DNA of 64,000 nucleotides from Lichenostomus cassidix (taxonomy: Eukaryota; Chordata; Aves; Passeriformes; Meliphagidae), in NCBI GenBank assembly GCA_008360975.2, contig CM039210.1, positions 12,154,293 through 12,218,292 of the forward strand, read 5' to 3'. The position numbers were made by a program, and so were the translations under genes. Each line of letters opens with the position of its first letter. Within the stretch, counting starts at the first letter, position 1. Shown here piece by piece: positions 11,356 through 23,586 of this stretch. A model generated the notes under the pieces. That model saw nothing but the letters and a program-made list of their open reading frames with translations. It was not told where the DNA came from and searched no databases.

Positions 11356-12868
11356 TGTCTTGGGGTTGAGGCGCGGACAGACTCCACAACTCAGAAAGGT
11401 ATGAAGTAGGTTTGCGTTTATTCCAGCTGGGGTGCATAGGGGTAGCCCCTCCAAAGGCATGCACACCTCAGCAGCACTTCACTTGGTTTATATTCGGTTA
11501 CAGGTTACATATGCATAAAGTTACACAAAGCCCCTATACATATTCATTACCTATCCCCACTTCGTATTATAATGAGTTCAAAGTTCATTTAAATATGCTG
11601 GCGCAAGCGCAGTGTCACTTAATTAATTGAGGCAGTGGTCGCTAGGGGTCATGGGCAGGTTTGGGAGAATGTAACCAGAGTATTCCTCCAGATGAACTCT
11701 TCACCTTGTCTCCTTGCGCATGCTCTCTTGGTTCTTGGTCCAAATCCAAACCTTAGAACTAACTTGTACCAGTTCTGGGGTCTGAGAGCAGGATGTTCAG
11801 TCACATGTAGTTTTTCTCAATTATTTGGCTTTCTTCTCTGTATCCTCCCTGTTACTAGGTAGGCACAAAATCATTAAGCAAATGATACGTTGTCTTCAGC
11901 AAGCAGTTCTTAGTAAATCATTATCCAACCTCTGGCCTTCTAAATTAGTTAAAAAAATTATTATCCAGCTTCTAGTTCCCCTAAATTAGTAAATTCTAGT
12001 CTCTCCTAAATCAGGGTAATTTTATGATGATATTCTCTTCCTGATTGTCTGCTATGCCCAGAAATGAGTCCTGTAGCTTTAAGCTGGGTCTGGGGGAGGG
12101 GCAGAAGGGGGGTACTCTAGTGCAGGCTTGGTTCAAGCCCTCACTCTGGTGTGCGCGGTTTGCCGGGCAGATCGGAGGCCGCATTGGTGCTTAGCTAGCT
12201 TTTTTTTGTTAGTTTAGGCAAGAAGTTATTTTCCTGGATTGCAGTAGCAATTCTTTGGTGGCTTTTGTTGCTTCTTCTGGAAACTATTCGACTTGTTTTT
12301 TAGCCTGAGATCAGACGATCCCTGGGGAGATGGTCAGTGACCTGCGGGGAGCTGCTGGAGCAACTCTGCCTGGCCCCGGACCTTGGGAGAAACCAAGCTA
12401 GCGAAAGAAAAGACTCTAAAATCCACCAGCTTCATCTGCAGCGAGGAAGGGACCAACATCAGAGTTTCACCAGGTTCCCATCTGTTTTTTTCTCTTTCCT
12501 GAGCTGCTGTGTGGACTCTTCTTCCCTCCCCTGAGACAAAGCCGTCCGCTATTTTGTTTTTCCCTAGCACCTGGCCGGTGGAGTTTTTTTCCCCTTCCCC
12601 TGATATTTTGGGTTTGTTTGTTCTGCTGTGGGTGGGGGTGTTCCTGTGCATGTAGGGTAAAGTTCTGACGGTTCAATATCTAGCAGTTATTCATTTTCTT
12701 CCATGCTCTGCGGGCACCCTTTTTGTCAAATAAACAGTTGGGTTTTTTTCACTTTCACCAACCAATATTCATTTCATATTGGTGGGAAGGGATTGTTAAA
12801 ACCCTTTTCTTAAAAGAAACACTAGTTCCAGAGCATTTTCTCCCAAAACATGTCTCTAAACTGAGACA
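11356..12868 (+). mobile_element. Family G solo LTR, split after 11 bp by family M
   Basis: Starts TGTCTTGGGGT (11356-11366), resumes at 12014 and ends ...CTCTAAACTGAGACA. Flanks GTACC (11351-11355) and GCACC (12869-12873) are an imperfect 5-bp duplication. Net length ~860 bp. Contains AATAAACAG near 12729 and the family block CAGAAATG(A/T)GTCCTGTAGCTTTAA also seen at 18862, 42764 and 53022. Confidence 0.85.
11367..12013 (-). mobile_element. Family M solo LTR nested in family G
   Basis: Minus-strand LTR of 647 bp, bounded by the 4-bp duplication GGGT (11363-11366 and 12014-12017). The second copy at 56526-57175 (plus strand) also has a 4-bp duplication. Four bases is the size usual for ERV1/gamma-type integrases. 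The minus strand carries GAATAAACGCAAACC as poly(A) region. Confidence 0.85.
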
Positions 12869-14119
12869 GCACCTTGATATCGGGCACTGTTTTATGTTAT
12901 GCTGTAATCTACTAGTAGTTCTTTAGTTTCACACTGTGTAGTAAGTAATTCTGATTAAGATATTTTGTCTGTTATCTTCTGTCTGTTAATTAAATAATTC
13001 ATTTTTATAAAAAGATCTGATTTGCCATCATTAGAAATTGCAGTTCAAGTGATTCCCTAATATTAAACTGTTGCCAAAATCTGAGGCTAAGGCAGGGTTT
13101 GTCTGAAGCTTCCACTCTCCCCGTGACAGTGTGGTTCTGGCATAAAAAAAAAGACTTGCCCCTTTATTCCAGTTTTAGTTTTTGCAAGCATATATATTTT
13201 CCAATAGCAGAACTTGGGAAACTATCCTACATTGTTTTGACTCTAAATATTTCAGTGTTGTATTTTGCATATATGAGGAGTACATGTTAATTCCAATATG
13301 AAAATAACTCAAATGCAATCTGATCTTTCTGTATTGTTTGGATCAAACTGCAGCTAGGAACTTTGAATAAACAAGCAGTGGGAAGTTAAGCATTTGACAT
13401 CAGCTTGAGCTTTTACTGCATATGAGGAGAACATTTCTAAAGATTTCAATAGTGCAGAGGTTGATCTGTAAACTGTGATCTTTTACATAGACAGCCAAAC
13501 GCACAGCATTAAAAAATGTATCACCCTTGATGATTCTCTCCAAAGTCATATGGACCCCTGAATAAATTAGATTACAGAATCAGATCTAAATATGCAAATG
13601 CACCGAACCTGTAAATCAAAGTCTATATTTACTCTACAAGACATATAATTGCAGAAAAGTAAGTCAAAATCTTTGTAGTAAATACAAAAAATATGCCAGT
13701 TTTGCTCTAATGACAGGATTTTCACCATAATTCAGTCTTTCATTCCAACATAAAGCTTGACACACAACAGCTATTATGTGCTAGAAGGAAAGTTTTCCCA
13801 GGAAAAAATGGGTTTTCTTGGCAATTCCAAAGCCTATGTTGACTGGTCATCCTTTTTGGGAGTTTTGAATGATCTGTTAGCAATGCGTAGCTTTGCTTTG
13901 TCTTTATTCACATCCTTAAAGCCATATTCATTCTCCATGGGGCCATCCTGCAAAATATATTGTTTTCCCAACTAGTGTCTGACTAAATTGATACCTTCCA
14001 AGTGATATTTAATGGCTGTTCCTCAGTACATTCAGTCTGGAAAATTTGCTTCTGGGTGTTAATTTTAGAAAGTCTTCAGAAAGAGGAGGGCAAAGCTGAG
14101 GCTTGACTTTGAAAGTCAC
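12869..14119. other. AT-rich intronic DNA
   Basis: No coding or repeat match recognised. The right edge grades into CR1 sequence; the CR1 start is placed approximately. Confidence 0.45.
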
Positions 14120-14766
14120 CAGGATGACTTCTGGAGACCTAACTAGATCATCACCATAGACTTCAGGAAAACTTATTTTAGCCTCTTTAGGGATCTTCTT
14201 GGAAGAATCCCATGGAAATTGGCCCTGCAGGGAAGAGGGGTCCAAGAGAGCTGGTTAATATTCAAGGATCACTTCCTCCAGGCTCAAGAATGATCAATCT
14301 TGGTGAGCAAGAAATTGGGCAAAGGGGGCAAAAGACCTGTGTGGATGAATAAAGAACTCCTGTCATTACTCAAGAATAAGCAGGAAATGCACTTGGAGTT
14401 AATATAGAGAGGTGGTCAGAATAAGTAGAAATGAGACAAGGAAGGCCAAGACCCATCTGGAATTAAATCTGGTCAAGGATATCAAAGACAACAGAAGGGC
14501 TTCTTCAAATACATCAATAACAAAAGGAAACTAAGGATAATGTGGGCCTATTACTAAATGGAGGGGGAAACCCTGGTAAAAGAGGAGGCAGAGAAAGCAG
14601 AGTTACTTAATGTCTTCTTTGCATTGGTCTTCATTGGTAAGACCAGCCCTCAGGGATCTCTGACCCAGGAGACCAGGTGTCTTAGTTTAAAAGACAGGTA
14701 TCTGCCAAGGAGGGCAGGAACCTCCCTTAGAATAGAAAATATGACCCCCTTCCCTCCAAATGAGTA

Positions 14767-16897
14767 TGTGGTGGTTTTGATTGGCCCAAAACATCAGTAA
14801 AGTATTTTTTAACATCTAGGAGAAATTGGGACCCCTCAGAAGCTGTTGTGGTGGGCCTGGGGAGGTGTCTGAGGGGTGGGGAGTGGCACAAAGATGGCTC
14901 CTGTGTGTCCTGAGTGTAAGTTCTGGAAGTTTTTATATCAAGTCCAGCAGAGCCAATCTCTGATGGCTCTGAAGGTGATGGACATGCTGCCAGCCAGGTT
15001 TGGGCCAATTAGAGGTGCTAGTTATGCCTCTATGAAAACATATTTAAGAAGAAATCTAAACAAAGCAGGCACACACTTCTTTCACTTCTTTGTAGTTGGA
15101 GGAGGAGGAGGTGGAGGTGAAAATATGTGAGGGAGAACAGCATGGAGATGCGAAGGTCAGTGAAGAAGGGGGGGGAAGCGGTGCTCCAGTGCTCCCTGCG
15201 CCAGAGCTGAAAACTCTCTGCTAGCTGTGGTGAAAGCTATGGGGGGAGCAAGAGGTTTCTCCTGCAGCCCATGGAGTCCACAAGGATGCAGAAATCCACC
15301 CACAGCCCACTCCAGAGGAGCAGGTGGATGCCTGGAAAAGACTGTGAACTAGTAGGAGTCTCATCTAAGAGTTAAAACTGCAAAAGGCCTTGACTGGGAG
15401 AGAAAGGCCTTGCTCCTGGCATGGAAGCAGCCTGGCCTCGGCTCGGGAGAATCTGCACAACACCTTATGGACAAAAAGACTCATGTTGCAGCAGAATTCG
15501 GGCAGGATGTTGCTCATGAGATTGGACCCACACCAAAGAAGTTCCTAGAAGACTGTCTCTTGTGGTAAAGACCCCATGGCTAAGTAGAGACCCCTTCTCC
15601 CTGATTAAACTGACCAGAGAACCCCTCTCACCCTGCCCCCTGTCTGTGTTGCTGGTCTGGGAAGAGGGAAGGGGGGGTGAGTGCAGAGACTGCTTCTTAA
15701 GAGGGTGGGGGTGAGAGCGGAAAACTGTCTGGAGAGAGAGAGAAACAAGTAGAGATAAAGAGTATTTGTAGTAGAAGGATTGTGGTGATGAATAAATTTG
15801 AGAATCTGCTCTGTGGACTGAGAAGAGACCCCACACCCTGCCTCCCTACCCGGCTTGTTGATTGTAAAGGAGGAAAGGGGGTGAATACTATAGGTTCGTA
15901 AGAGGGAGGGGTGAGTGAACAAAAACTGTATGAAAAGTTTATTTTTGCCTTGCATTTATCCTCCAACTCTGTTAGGTAATTAAAACACCTCTTTGCAATT
16001 TTAAGTGTGTCTTGCATGGGAGACAGGAGCTTTATGAGTTTTTGCAGTTTGCCAGGCTTTAAGATAGCTAGTTCCCCAAGACTTAGTCCCGTTCGCAAGA
16101 TTCTTTGATATTTGGCTGATTTGTCTAAAAATACCATTTATTAGATACAGAAAATAACAAACATACAAACATAGAACAGATTGACATACATAGACACACA
16201 ATGAATGCATAATTGCAACACTATAATAGCTAAAATGCAATTATGGGGTAAAAGCTTGCTTGAACTATAAAAATAGTTCAAAAAATGCAAGTTAAGAAAT
16301 GCTTGCTTGAACTATAATGCAAGTTAAGAAAGGTACCTATAAGTTAGCCGGAATAATACAATTTAGGAAACCAATGATCTTACCAAATCCAATTTTGGAG
16401 CTGGGATGCATTAGACTTCCTCACCCAATCCCACGGGAAGTAACCACAGGGCCTGCGTCCAAGCCTAGGGGAGAAGACTTTACTTCAAGCTCCAATGTCC
16501 ATGTAGAAAGCTTCTACCTTTCTGAGATTTCGTGAGCTTTTTATAGGATAAAAGTGTGTATTTGTGGTCACTAAAAATTTTTCACATTCTCTCTACATTC
16601 CACAGGGGAGTGTCTTTTCAGACTTTCAGTCGCCAGCACCAGGTAGCTGTTGATTAGGCTATTAACCTAATCTGAGCCATCCATTTCTTGAGACCGATCA
16701 GGGAGAGAGAGAAGGGGGAGGGGGGAAACGTCCTGCCACAAAGTAAAGCCTGTTTGCCCTTTTTTTCTTTTTGTGCATCCTTCTGGCAATGTCCTATCTC
16801 ATCTGACTCATGAGATTGATGTGTATTTTTATAATTTTTTTTCTGTAGCAAGAGAGGGTCGAGGTGCCTGGCGTTTAGTCAGGGTCAAACCCCGACA
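14767..16897 (+). mobile_element. Family C solo LTR in family E, itself split by family D
   Basis: TGTGGTGGTTTTGATTGG... to ...CAAACCCCGACA, flanked by GAGTA at 14762-14766 and 16898-16902. Interrupted at 16008-16740. It matches the 7432-8483 copy but contains an extra GA-rich stretch near 15600-15900. Non-coding. Confidence 0.9.
16008..16740 (-). mobile_element. Family D solo LTR nested in family C
   Basis: Minus-strand LTR of 733 bp; the plus strand ends ...ACGTCCTGCCACA. Flanks AAGTG (16003-16007) and AAGTA (16741-16745) are a 5-bp duplication with one mismatch. Innermost layer of a four-deep nest. Shares AGGAAACCAATG and GGTACCTAT blocks with 21727-22418 and 55106-55819. Confidence 0.88.
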
Positions 16898-18234
16898 GAG
16901 TATAACTTTGAAATTACGGGGCTTTTCAGGCAAAGATATAGGAAAAGGAATAACAGTTCTTTACTAGTGTGTGTATATATATATATATATACAAGACAAA
17001 CAACAACGGCAGCAACAACAAAAAAAACCCAGAATCCCAATAACATCCTTCTCTTGGCCTTCAAGCCTTTTCCCCTTTGTTGTAGTTATGACCACAGCCG
17101 GCAGGGGCGCTGTTGGCTCCTGACCAGGCAGGGCAGGCACAATGATTCCCCTGAGGCTGCAGGGGGCGCTGTGGCGCAAGCTCAGCCACCTCTCCACGTG
17201 GTAATGACAACTCAGCCTGCAGGAGAGAGAGAGAAGGGGCTTCCTTTAGAAACTCACAGGAAGCAGCTGGTCTCAGTGCCACTCTGGATGGTGAAATGGA
17301 CTGTAGCAGGAACCTTGGAGCAGCGGGCTAGAACAGCAGAGGCGAGCACACCCAGGGTGGCAAACAAAGTGTAGCAAAATCTCTGAAGCAGTGGCAGGAG
17401 CAGTGAGGAATTCAGGCGGACATGGGGTGTCAGGTTAAAGTGTAGCAAAAAGCCTGAAGCAGTGGCAGAAAACAGCGGGGCTGGGCAGTGGCAGACAGGC
17501 TTCCGCAAGCAGCCTCTGGGGAGGGGGAGGGGATCGCGGTACCCTTCCCCATGAGGTCAGGTGTTGAAAAGGTCCCAGTTCAACAGCTGCTCTTGTGAAC
17601 AAAGGTTCACCCATGGTAAGGAGAAGCAGGGAAGGACAAAAACTCTGCAGTGGCAGCGAACCCCCTGGGCAGCAGCAGTCTGGCACCAAAACCACAACTG
17701 CCTCCACTCTGATCCCGAGACAGAGAGAGCCAGTGAGGGCTGAGCCCAGCCTCTGACCCCCAGCCAAAGTCTCGCGGTATCTCTGCACTTCTCAAGAGAA
17801 AACCCCCCAGCTTCCAAGCTCACTCCCCAGCTAAGAGGCTGCAGCAAACTGCACCCTTTCCCCCCCTCCTGATCACATCTTTTGCCTGTTAACTACCTGT
17901 CATTCCCATCTCTTAGGCAACAAATGGGAGAAAAATTCCCTGAGAGAAAGAAAAAAAAGGAAAAAATCCTAACCTCCAACACCAGGGTAAAGGAATATTG
18001 GAAAGAAGACTTCCCCTTGGTTAAGGGGAATAGGTTTAGAGAACACCTAGGCAAACTTGACATCCACAAATCCATGGGCCCTGGCAGGATGTATCCACAA
18101 GTGATGAGAGACCGGGCAAACACTATAGTGAGGCCACTCACAATCATCTTTCAAAGGTCATGGTGATCAGGAAAGGTGCACAAGCACTGGAAGAAAGAAA
18201 TCGTCACCCCAGTCTTCCAAAAGGGCAAGAAGGA

Positions 18235-19940
18235 TGTAATGGTTTAGGAATGGTACTCCCCAATTTAGTGTTCACATTGAAACTCCAAATCACACGGTGC
18301 TTGCTTGTTCCCCTGCTTTTCCCCTTCCCCTTCCACTTCCTGCTGCAGCAGATTGGATAGAAGAATTGGAGGCAAAAAAGATAAAGATTGTGGGTTGAGA
18401 TAACAATTTACTGGGAACAGCAAAGAGATCAGAAAACAAACAGCAAAAATATTAATACCAATAGTGTACAAAAAGAGAGAGTGCAAAGATCAACTTGACC
18501 ACAGCCAAGACACCCTGACTGCTCCCTCCAGCTTGGGACCAGGGCCACTCTACTGCTCCCTCTGGCTCAGGACCAGCATTATCCCACTGCTCTGCCTGCT
18601 ACGCTTACTCCATTGGAAGCAAATCCCTTCTCCTTGGAAGCGAGAGAGTCCCCTTCCCCCACCCCTGGCAATGATGTGAGGTGCTATTGATGCCTTAAAG
18701 CTGGTAAAATAAGAGGCAGACAAAGCAGTATAGGGAAAAAAGGGTATTACTTTGTTTTTAATAGGATCTTAGGTGCACCCTCATCAACAGTGGAAACACG
18801 CCAAGGAACACACCCTGTGTACAACGCATATACAGTTTTATGGACCTCACAAATTAGCAAATGTCTTGGAGTGATGTTATGATAATCCTGTATTCCCCAT
18901 CATTAGCTTGTATGCTCAGAAATGTGGTCCTGTAGCTTTAACTGCATTCAGCAGCGGGGAGAAGCGCGGGTTGTTTTGAAAACTTCCTCCCCAAGCCTCT
19001 CTGAGGGGGAGCGAGGGGGAGGAGAAGGAGGACTCTCCGGAGACTGCTGCTGCGACGGCTGTCGAAGCTGCTAGCTCTGTTCCTGTGTTTTTTTTTTTCT
19101 TCGCCATTTTTTTTGGACCCCTTTTTTATTCCTGATTTGCTTTGTTGCCCGGAAAACCCAAGGAGCCCCAGAGGACAGCAGACGAGAATCCTCCAGGGAG
19201 CTACTGCAGCAACTCTGCCTAGCCCCCCCCCGGGGACCCCCGGAGAGGGGAAACTACATCTGAGGAAAAGGACACTAAAGTTCACCAGCTGTTTACTCAG
19301 GTTTAATAACTCCTTTTCCCCTGTTTTCCCCTTCCCCTGTGCCTTGCAGGGCACTCTGCGTGTTTTGTTAAATAAACAGTTTTTTTATTTCACTTTCATT
19401 TAAGAAATTCTATTTTGAGAGGGGGGAGGGGGCTTCCAGAGCCCTTGGCTTTTCAGCGGAGGCGTTTGTTCAGAGCACTTTCCACCTAGAGGAATTTGTC
19501 TCTAATCCGGGACAGCATATCTACCTAAAATCCCCCAATAAGAAACTTAACAAATGAAGTAATTGTCTCCCTATTTTAATTATTCCTCCTCAAGTGAGAC
19601 TACAGTCTAGTTTACAAAAACATGTTCCAGAGAGGAGGCTCTGTCCAAGGTTGGAGCCTCTAGTTTTGAGATAGTAGGGATGTTTCATCTTCTTCCCCAA
19701 AGAACCCTCAAGTAAACTAAATATCAGAGTACAAGGGTTATAGACATGTAGGGCTAAGGTACAAGGAGTGTTTGTGAAAGGTACAGGGAAAGGGAAAGGG
19801 TATAAAAATGAATAAAAAGGGTTTAAAAAGAAAAGACAAAATACCATCAGGCATCAGTATCAAATAACCGTAGGGTTCTGGCCATGCCCTCTCCTTGCTC
19901 TTGCAAAAAAGTAATGCAGTCCTGGCTGAAATCAGGACAA
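18235..19940 (-). mobile_element. Family F solo LTR in CR1, with further nested sequence
   Basis: On the minus strand it starts TGTCCTGATTTCAGCCAGGACT, a common bird ERVL LTR start; its other end reads TGTAATGG on the plus strand. Duplication AAGGA at 18230-18234 and 19941-19945. Family G lies inside at 18862-19514. The remaining sequence at about 18705-19850 is absent from the 2281 copy and may be another element. Confidence 0.85.
18862..19514 (+). mobile_element. Family G solo LTR nested in family F
   Basis: TGTCTTGGAGTGATG... to ...CTAATCCGGGACA, 653 bp. Flanks GCAAA (18857-18861) and GCATA (19515-19519), one mismatch. AAATAAACAG near 19370 as poly(A) signal. Nearly the same as 42764-43380. 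Confidence 0.85.
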
Positions 19941-21726
19941 AGGAGGACCCAGGGAACTACTGGCCAGTCAGTCTCACCTCAATCCCTGGAAAGGTGATGG
20001 AACACCTCATTCTGGAGGCTCTCTATCCACATGGATGAGAAGAAGGTGATCAGGAATAGTCAACATAGGTTCACTAAAGGTAAGTCATGTTTGACCAACC
20101 TGATTGCCTTCTATAATGAAACAACTACCTGGATGGATGAGGGGAGAGTAGAGAATTTTGTCTATCTCAACTTCAGCAAGGCTTTCAACAGTATCTCACA
20201 GTATCCCCATAGTCAAACGCAGGAACTGTAGGTTGGATGAGTGGACAGTGAGGTGGATTGAGAACTGGCTGGTGGCTGTAATCAATGGCACAGGGTCTAG
20301 TTGGAAGCCTGTTGCTTGTGGTGTCCCCCAAGGGTCATTGCTGGGCCCAGTATTGTTTAACTTGTTCATCAATGACTTAGATGAGGGGATAGAGCACCTC
20401 CTCAGATAGTTAAATGACGATGCGATGATATAAAGCTGGGAGGAGTGGTTGATACCTCAGAGTGCTGTGCAGGCATTTAGAAGGACCTTGACAGGTTGGA
20501 GAGTCGGGCAGAGAACTGCCTGAAGTTCAACAAGGCCAAATGCAGGGTCCTGCACCTGGGGAAGGATAACCCCAGGCACCAGTGCAGTCTGGGGGCTGAC
20601 CTGCTGGAAAGCAGCTCTGCAGGGAAAGACCTGGGAGTCTTGGTAGACAACATGCTGTCCATTGAACCAGCAGGGCATCTTTGTGGCCAAGAAGGTGTGT
20701 TGGTTTTGCACAGCCTGGTTTTGGAAGGATGGGGGGGGGGAAGAGGTGGCTTCTGTGAGAAGTTGCTGGAAGCTTCCACCATGTCCAGCAGAACAAATCC
20801 CTGATGGCTCTGAAGGTGGATGTGCCACTGGCCTAGGCTGGGCCAATTAGAGATGATAGTAACGCCCCTGTGATAACATATTTAAGAAGAAATCAAAACA
20901 AAAGTTGTGGTGCAGTTTTAATTCCAGGTAGAGAAGAGGAAGAGGTAAGAACATGTGAGGGAAACAACATGGAGACACCAAGGTCAGTGGAGAAGGAGGG
21001 GGAGGAGGTGATCCAGGCACCAAAGCCAAGATTCCTCTGCAAGCCGTGGTGATGACCATGGTGAAGCAGGCTGTCCCTCTGCAGCCCATGGGGGTCCACA
21101 AGGGATGCAGAGATCCATCCGCAGCCTGTGGGGGAGGTGCCCACACTGGAGTGGGTGGATGCCTGGAGGAGGCTGTGATCCTGTGGGAGACCCGGTGGAG
21201 AGAGTGGGCCCCTGCTTCCAAGCTGGAGCAGCCTGTCCTTGGAGGACTGCACCCTGTGGAACAGTGACCCATGCCACAGCAGTTTTGGGAGGACTGTTTG
21301 CCCGTGGAAGGAATTCACATTGCAGCAGTTTTGGGAGGACTGCTGCTCGTGAGAGTGGACTCACACCAGAGGGGTTCAAGGAGAACTGTCTCCTGTGGGG
21401 AGGGACCCCATGGTCTCACAGGGGAACAACTTCTCTTCCTGAGCCAAGCAGAAGAAAGCCTTGGATGATGAACTGACCCAAAGCCCCACTCCCTGCCTCC
21501 CTGTGCTGTTGGTGGGAAGGAGGGAGGGGTTGGGGGAAGAAAAGGTGTTTTCAAGGGCTTATTTTACTTCTCATTATCCTCCTCTGATTTTGTTAGTAAT
21601 AAACTCCGTTTGTACCTCTAAGTTGAGCCTGCTTTGCCCTTGGAGTGTTTTCTCTCAGTCCTTATCTCAACTCATGAATCCATTAAATTTTCCTCTCCTC
21701 TGTCTGGCTGCAGCAGGGGAGGGTGA

Positions 21727-21996
21727 TGTTATGAATGGAGACAGGAGGTTGATAGGTTTCTGCCCTTTGCCTTGGCCTTTTGACAACTGGCAGTAAACTT
21801 ATTGGGGCGGCCAGCACCCCTAGACCCAGTCTCGTTCGCAAGTTCTTTGATAATGGCCGATTAGGTCTAATATAAAATGGATTATTGTTTACTAGACACA
21901 AGAAAAACCAGAACAAGGAGCTAAACAGACTATATACTACACAAAAAAAAAAGAAAAACTACTAGTAGCTAAAAATGCAGCGCACGAAAAGGTACC

Positions 21997-22027
<31 letters not shown>

Positions 22028-22418
22028 GCTAGCTAAGAAAAAAAATACAATTTAGGAAACCAATGTATCTAACTAACTCAAATTTGGTGATGGAATACAC
22101 ATCAGAATCCTCTCTCAATCCTCAGGAAGTTACCACAAAGTTGCATCCAGACCCCGGGGAGAGGCTTTTTCATGCTCCAATGTACGTGTAGAAAAGCTTC
22201 TACCTTTGTGATAATTCGTGTGTCTTTTATAGTGTAAAAGTGTATCTTTTGGTCGCGTACTTATTTCTTTCATCTCTTTCCACATTTTCTCTCTATTAAG
22301 ATATGGATTCAAGGTTGGAGATCTCAGACTTTCAGGCACTTTCAGGCTTTTGACCCAACCGGAGTTATCTATGTACCGCCATGAAGATAGATGGGGATGG
22401 GGGGGACGTCCTGCCACA
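21727..22418 (-). mobile_element. Family D solo LTR nested in family C
   Basis: 692-bp minus-strand LTR with the duplication GGTGA at 21722-21726 and 22419-22423. Contains a (TTA)n expansion at 21998-22027 that the 55106 copy has only in rudiment. Confidence 0.9.
21998..22027. repeat. (TTA)n microsatellite
   Basis: About ten ATT/TTA units inside the family D LTR. Confidence 0.95.
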
Positions 22419-22579
22419 GGTGAGTGAGCAGCTTTCATGGGTGCCTGGCATTTGGCCAGCATCAAACCACAACAGAAGGCCAACAGTATCCTGGGCTACA
22501 TTAGGAAGAGCATTGCTAGCAGGTTGAGGTAGGTGATCCTGCCCCTTTATTCAGCCCTGGTGAGGCCCCATCTGGAGTG

Positions 22580-23586
22580 GACCATGGAGGCTATCACACA
22601 GGTTATCCATGACTGTGAAATGTGCTGCCATCAAAGTGAGCCACACAAGTGACATCTCCTTGGAATAGAGGGCTGTGGCTGGGTTTCCAGTATGGTGAGG
22701 CCTGGGAAATTGATTACATTGGGCCATTGCCACAAACACGCCAAGGCAAGAGTTACATACTCACCCTAGTAGAGGCAACAACTGGTTGGCTGGAAAAATA
22801 CCCAGTAAACCAGGCCACTGCTCGGAACACCATCTCAGGCCTTGAGAGAGATTTTTTTTCTGTGTACCCCAGAGAAAATTGAGTCAGACAATAGGACTGT
22901 TTCAAAACAACCTCATAAACTCTTGGGCAAAGAAACATGGCATTGAGTGGATATATCACATCCCTTATCACCCACAAGCCTCTGGGAAGATTGAAAGGTA
23001 TAATGAACTGCTGAAACCTATGTTAAGATCATTAGGTAATGGGGCATGGAAGCACTGGGATGCAAATTTAGCAGAAGCCACTTGGCTGGCTGGTTAACAC
23101 TTGGGGATCTGCTAACTCCCCTGGTCCTGCCCACACAAAACCCCTACACACTCTGGGAGGAGATAAGGTCCCTGCACTCCACATAGGGAAGTGGCTGGAG
23201 AAGTCCATGTGGATTCCCACCCCCCCCCCATGGGAAAAGGCAAACCCATTCATGGGATTGTCTTTGCCCAAGGACCAGAGTGTACTTGGTGGCTAATGTG
23301 GAAGGATGGGGAGACCCGGTGTGTGCCTCAAGGAGATTTAACATTTAACATTGGGGGGAAAATAATCTGTGGTGTAAGTTTTATGTTGCAGGAAGTAAAG
23401 CAGCAGGAATGACATGAACTGATGAAGAATTAATTTTGAAAGGAGCAAGGAGAATTTGATGATGACCTGAGCCGGGCTGGTGTCAGTGCCCAATGATCAA
23501 GTATACTGCTTCTCCTGTCCTGGCCACTCGTCCTGATGAAATGGAGCCCTGATGACACAAATGGCCACACCATAAGGGGTGGACAT
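22580..23586 (+). pseudogene. ERVL pol remnant: integrase, 5'-truncated
   Basis: Carries the end of an endogenous ERVL pol, upstream of a family H LTR that serves as its 3' LTR. Visible pieces are, first, a remnant of the HHCC zinc region; then the integrase core with DYIGPLPQT and VEATTGWLEKYP (about 22705-22810). The second catalytic Asp is in an ESDN context near 22885, and GK(I/V)ER carries the Glu near 22990. Last comes an SH3-like C-terminal region (VFAQG, WW, ETRCVPQGDL) near 23250-23340. At least two frameshifts separate these. The left border abuts CR1 sequence directly; 5' LTR, gag and RT are missing. ACCATAAGGGGTGGACA before 23587 is the polypurine tract region. Inactive. Confidence 0.85.

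Larger units (their letters stand above)
14678..17981 (-). mobile_element. Family E solo LTR in CR1, itself split by family C
   Basis: Minus-strand LTR from TGTCTTAGTTT to ...CCTCCAACA, flanked by CCAGG at 14673-14677 and 17982-17986. Interrupted at 14767-16897. Net length ~1.17 kb. The minus strand carries GCGCCACAGCGCCCCCTGCAG and AGTAAAGAACTGTTATTCC. A (TA)n run lies near 16975-16990. Confidence 0.88.
20696..22474 (+). mobile_element. Family C solo LTR in CR1, itself split by family D
   Basis: TGTGTTGGTTTTGC... to ...CAAACCACAACA, flanked by GAAGG at 20691-20695 and 22475-22479. Removing the nested 21727-22418 unit leaves ~1.08 kb. AATAAACTCC near 21598. The long open frames of 100-141 codons on both strands here are LTR sequence, not genes. 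Confidence 0.92.
14120..22579 (+). mobile_element. CR1 LINE (ORF2 fragment) broken into four pieces by LTR insertions
   Basis: Pieces 14120-14677, 17982-18234, 19941-20695 and 22475-22579 read in order as one CR1 ORF2. First comes sequence after the endonuclease (ATATTCAAGGATCACTTCCTCC). The reverse-transcriptase part follows, with coding for [20 protein letters not shown] near 20320-20380. Last is the start of the region before the 3' UTR (CAGCCCTGGTGAGGCC). CR1 is the main bird LINE; the intact protein is an endonuclease plus reverse transcriptase. This copy is 5'-truncated, has stops, and is interrupted by family E, F and C LTRs, each at a duplicated target (CCAGG, AAGGA, GAAGG). Not functional. 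Confidence 0.88.

Noticed and set aside
18700..19850. Inverted TTGATGCC / GGCATCAG pair as transposon ends
   Set aside because: Short match and no target duplication; insufficient to define an element.
20847..21476. Several overlapping 100-141-codon frames on both strands
   Set aside because: They recur with changes in all six family C LTRs (for example 7659-8051, 43763-44309, 44539-45093, 57525-58028); GC-rich LTR sequence without start context or splice signals.
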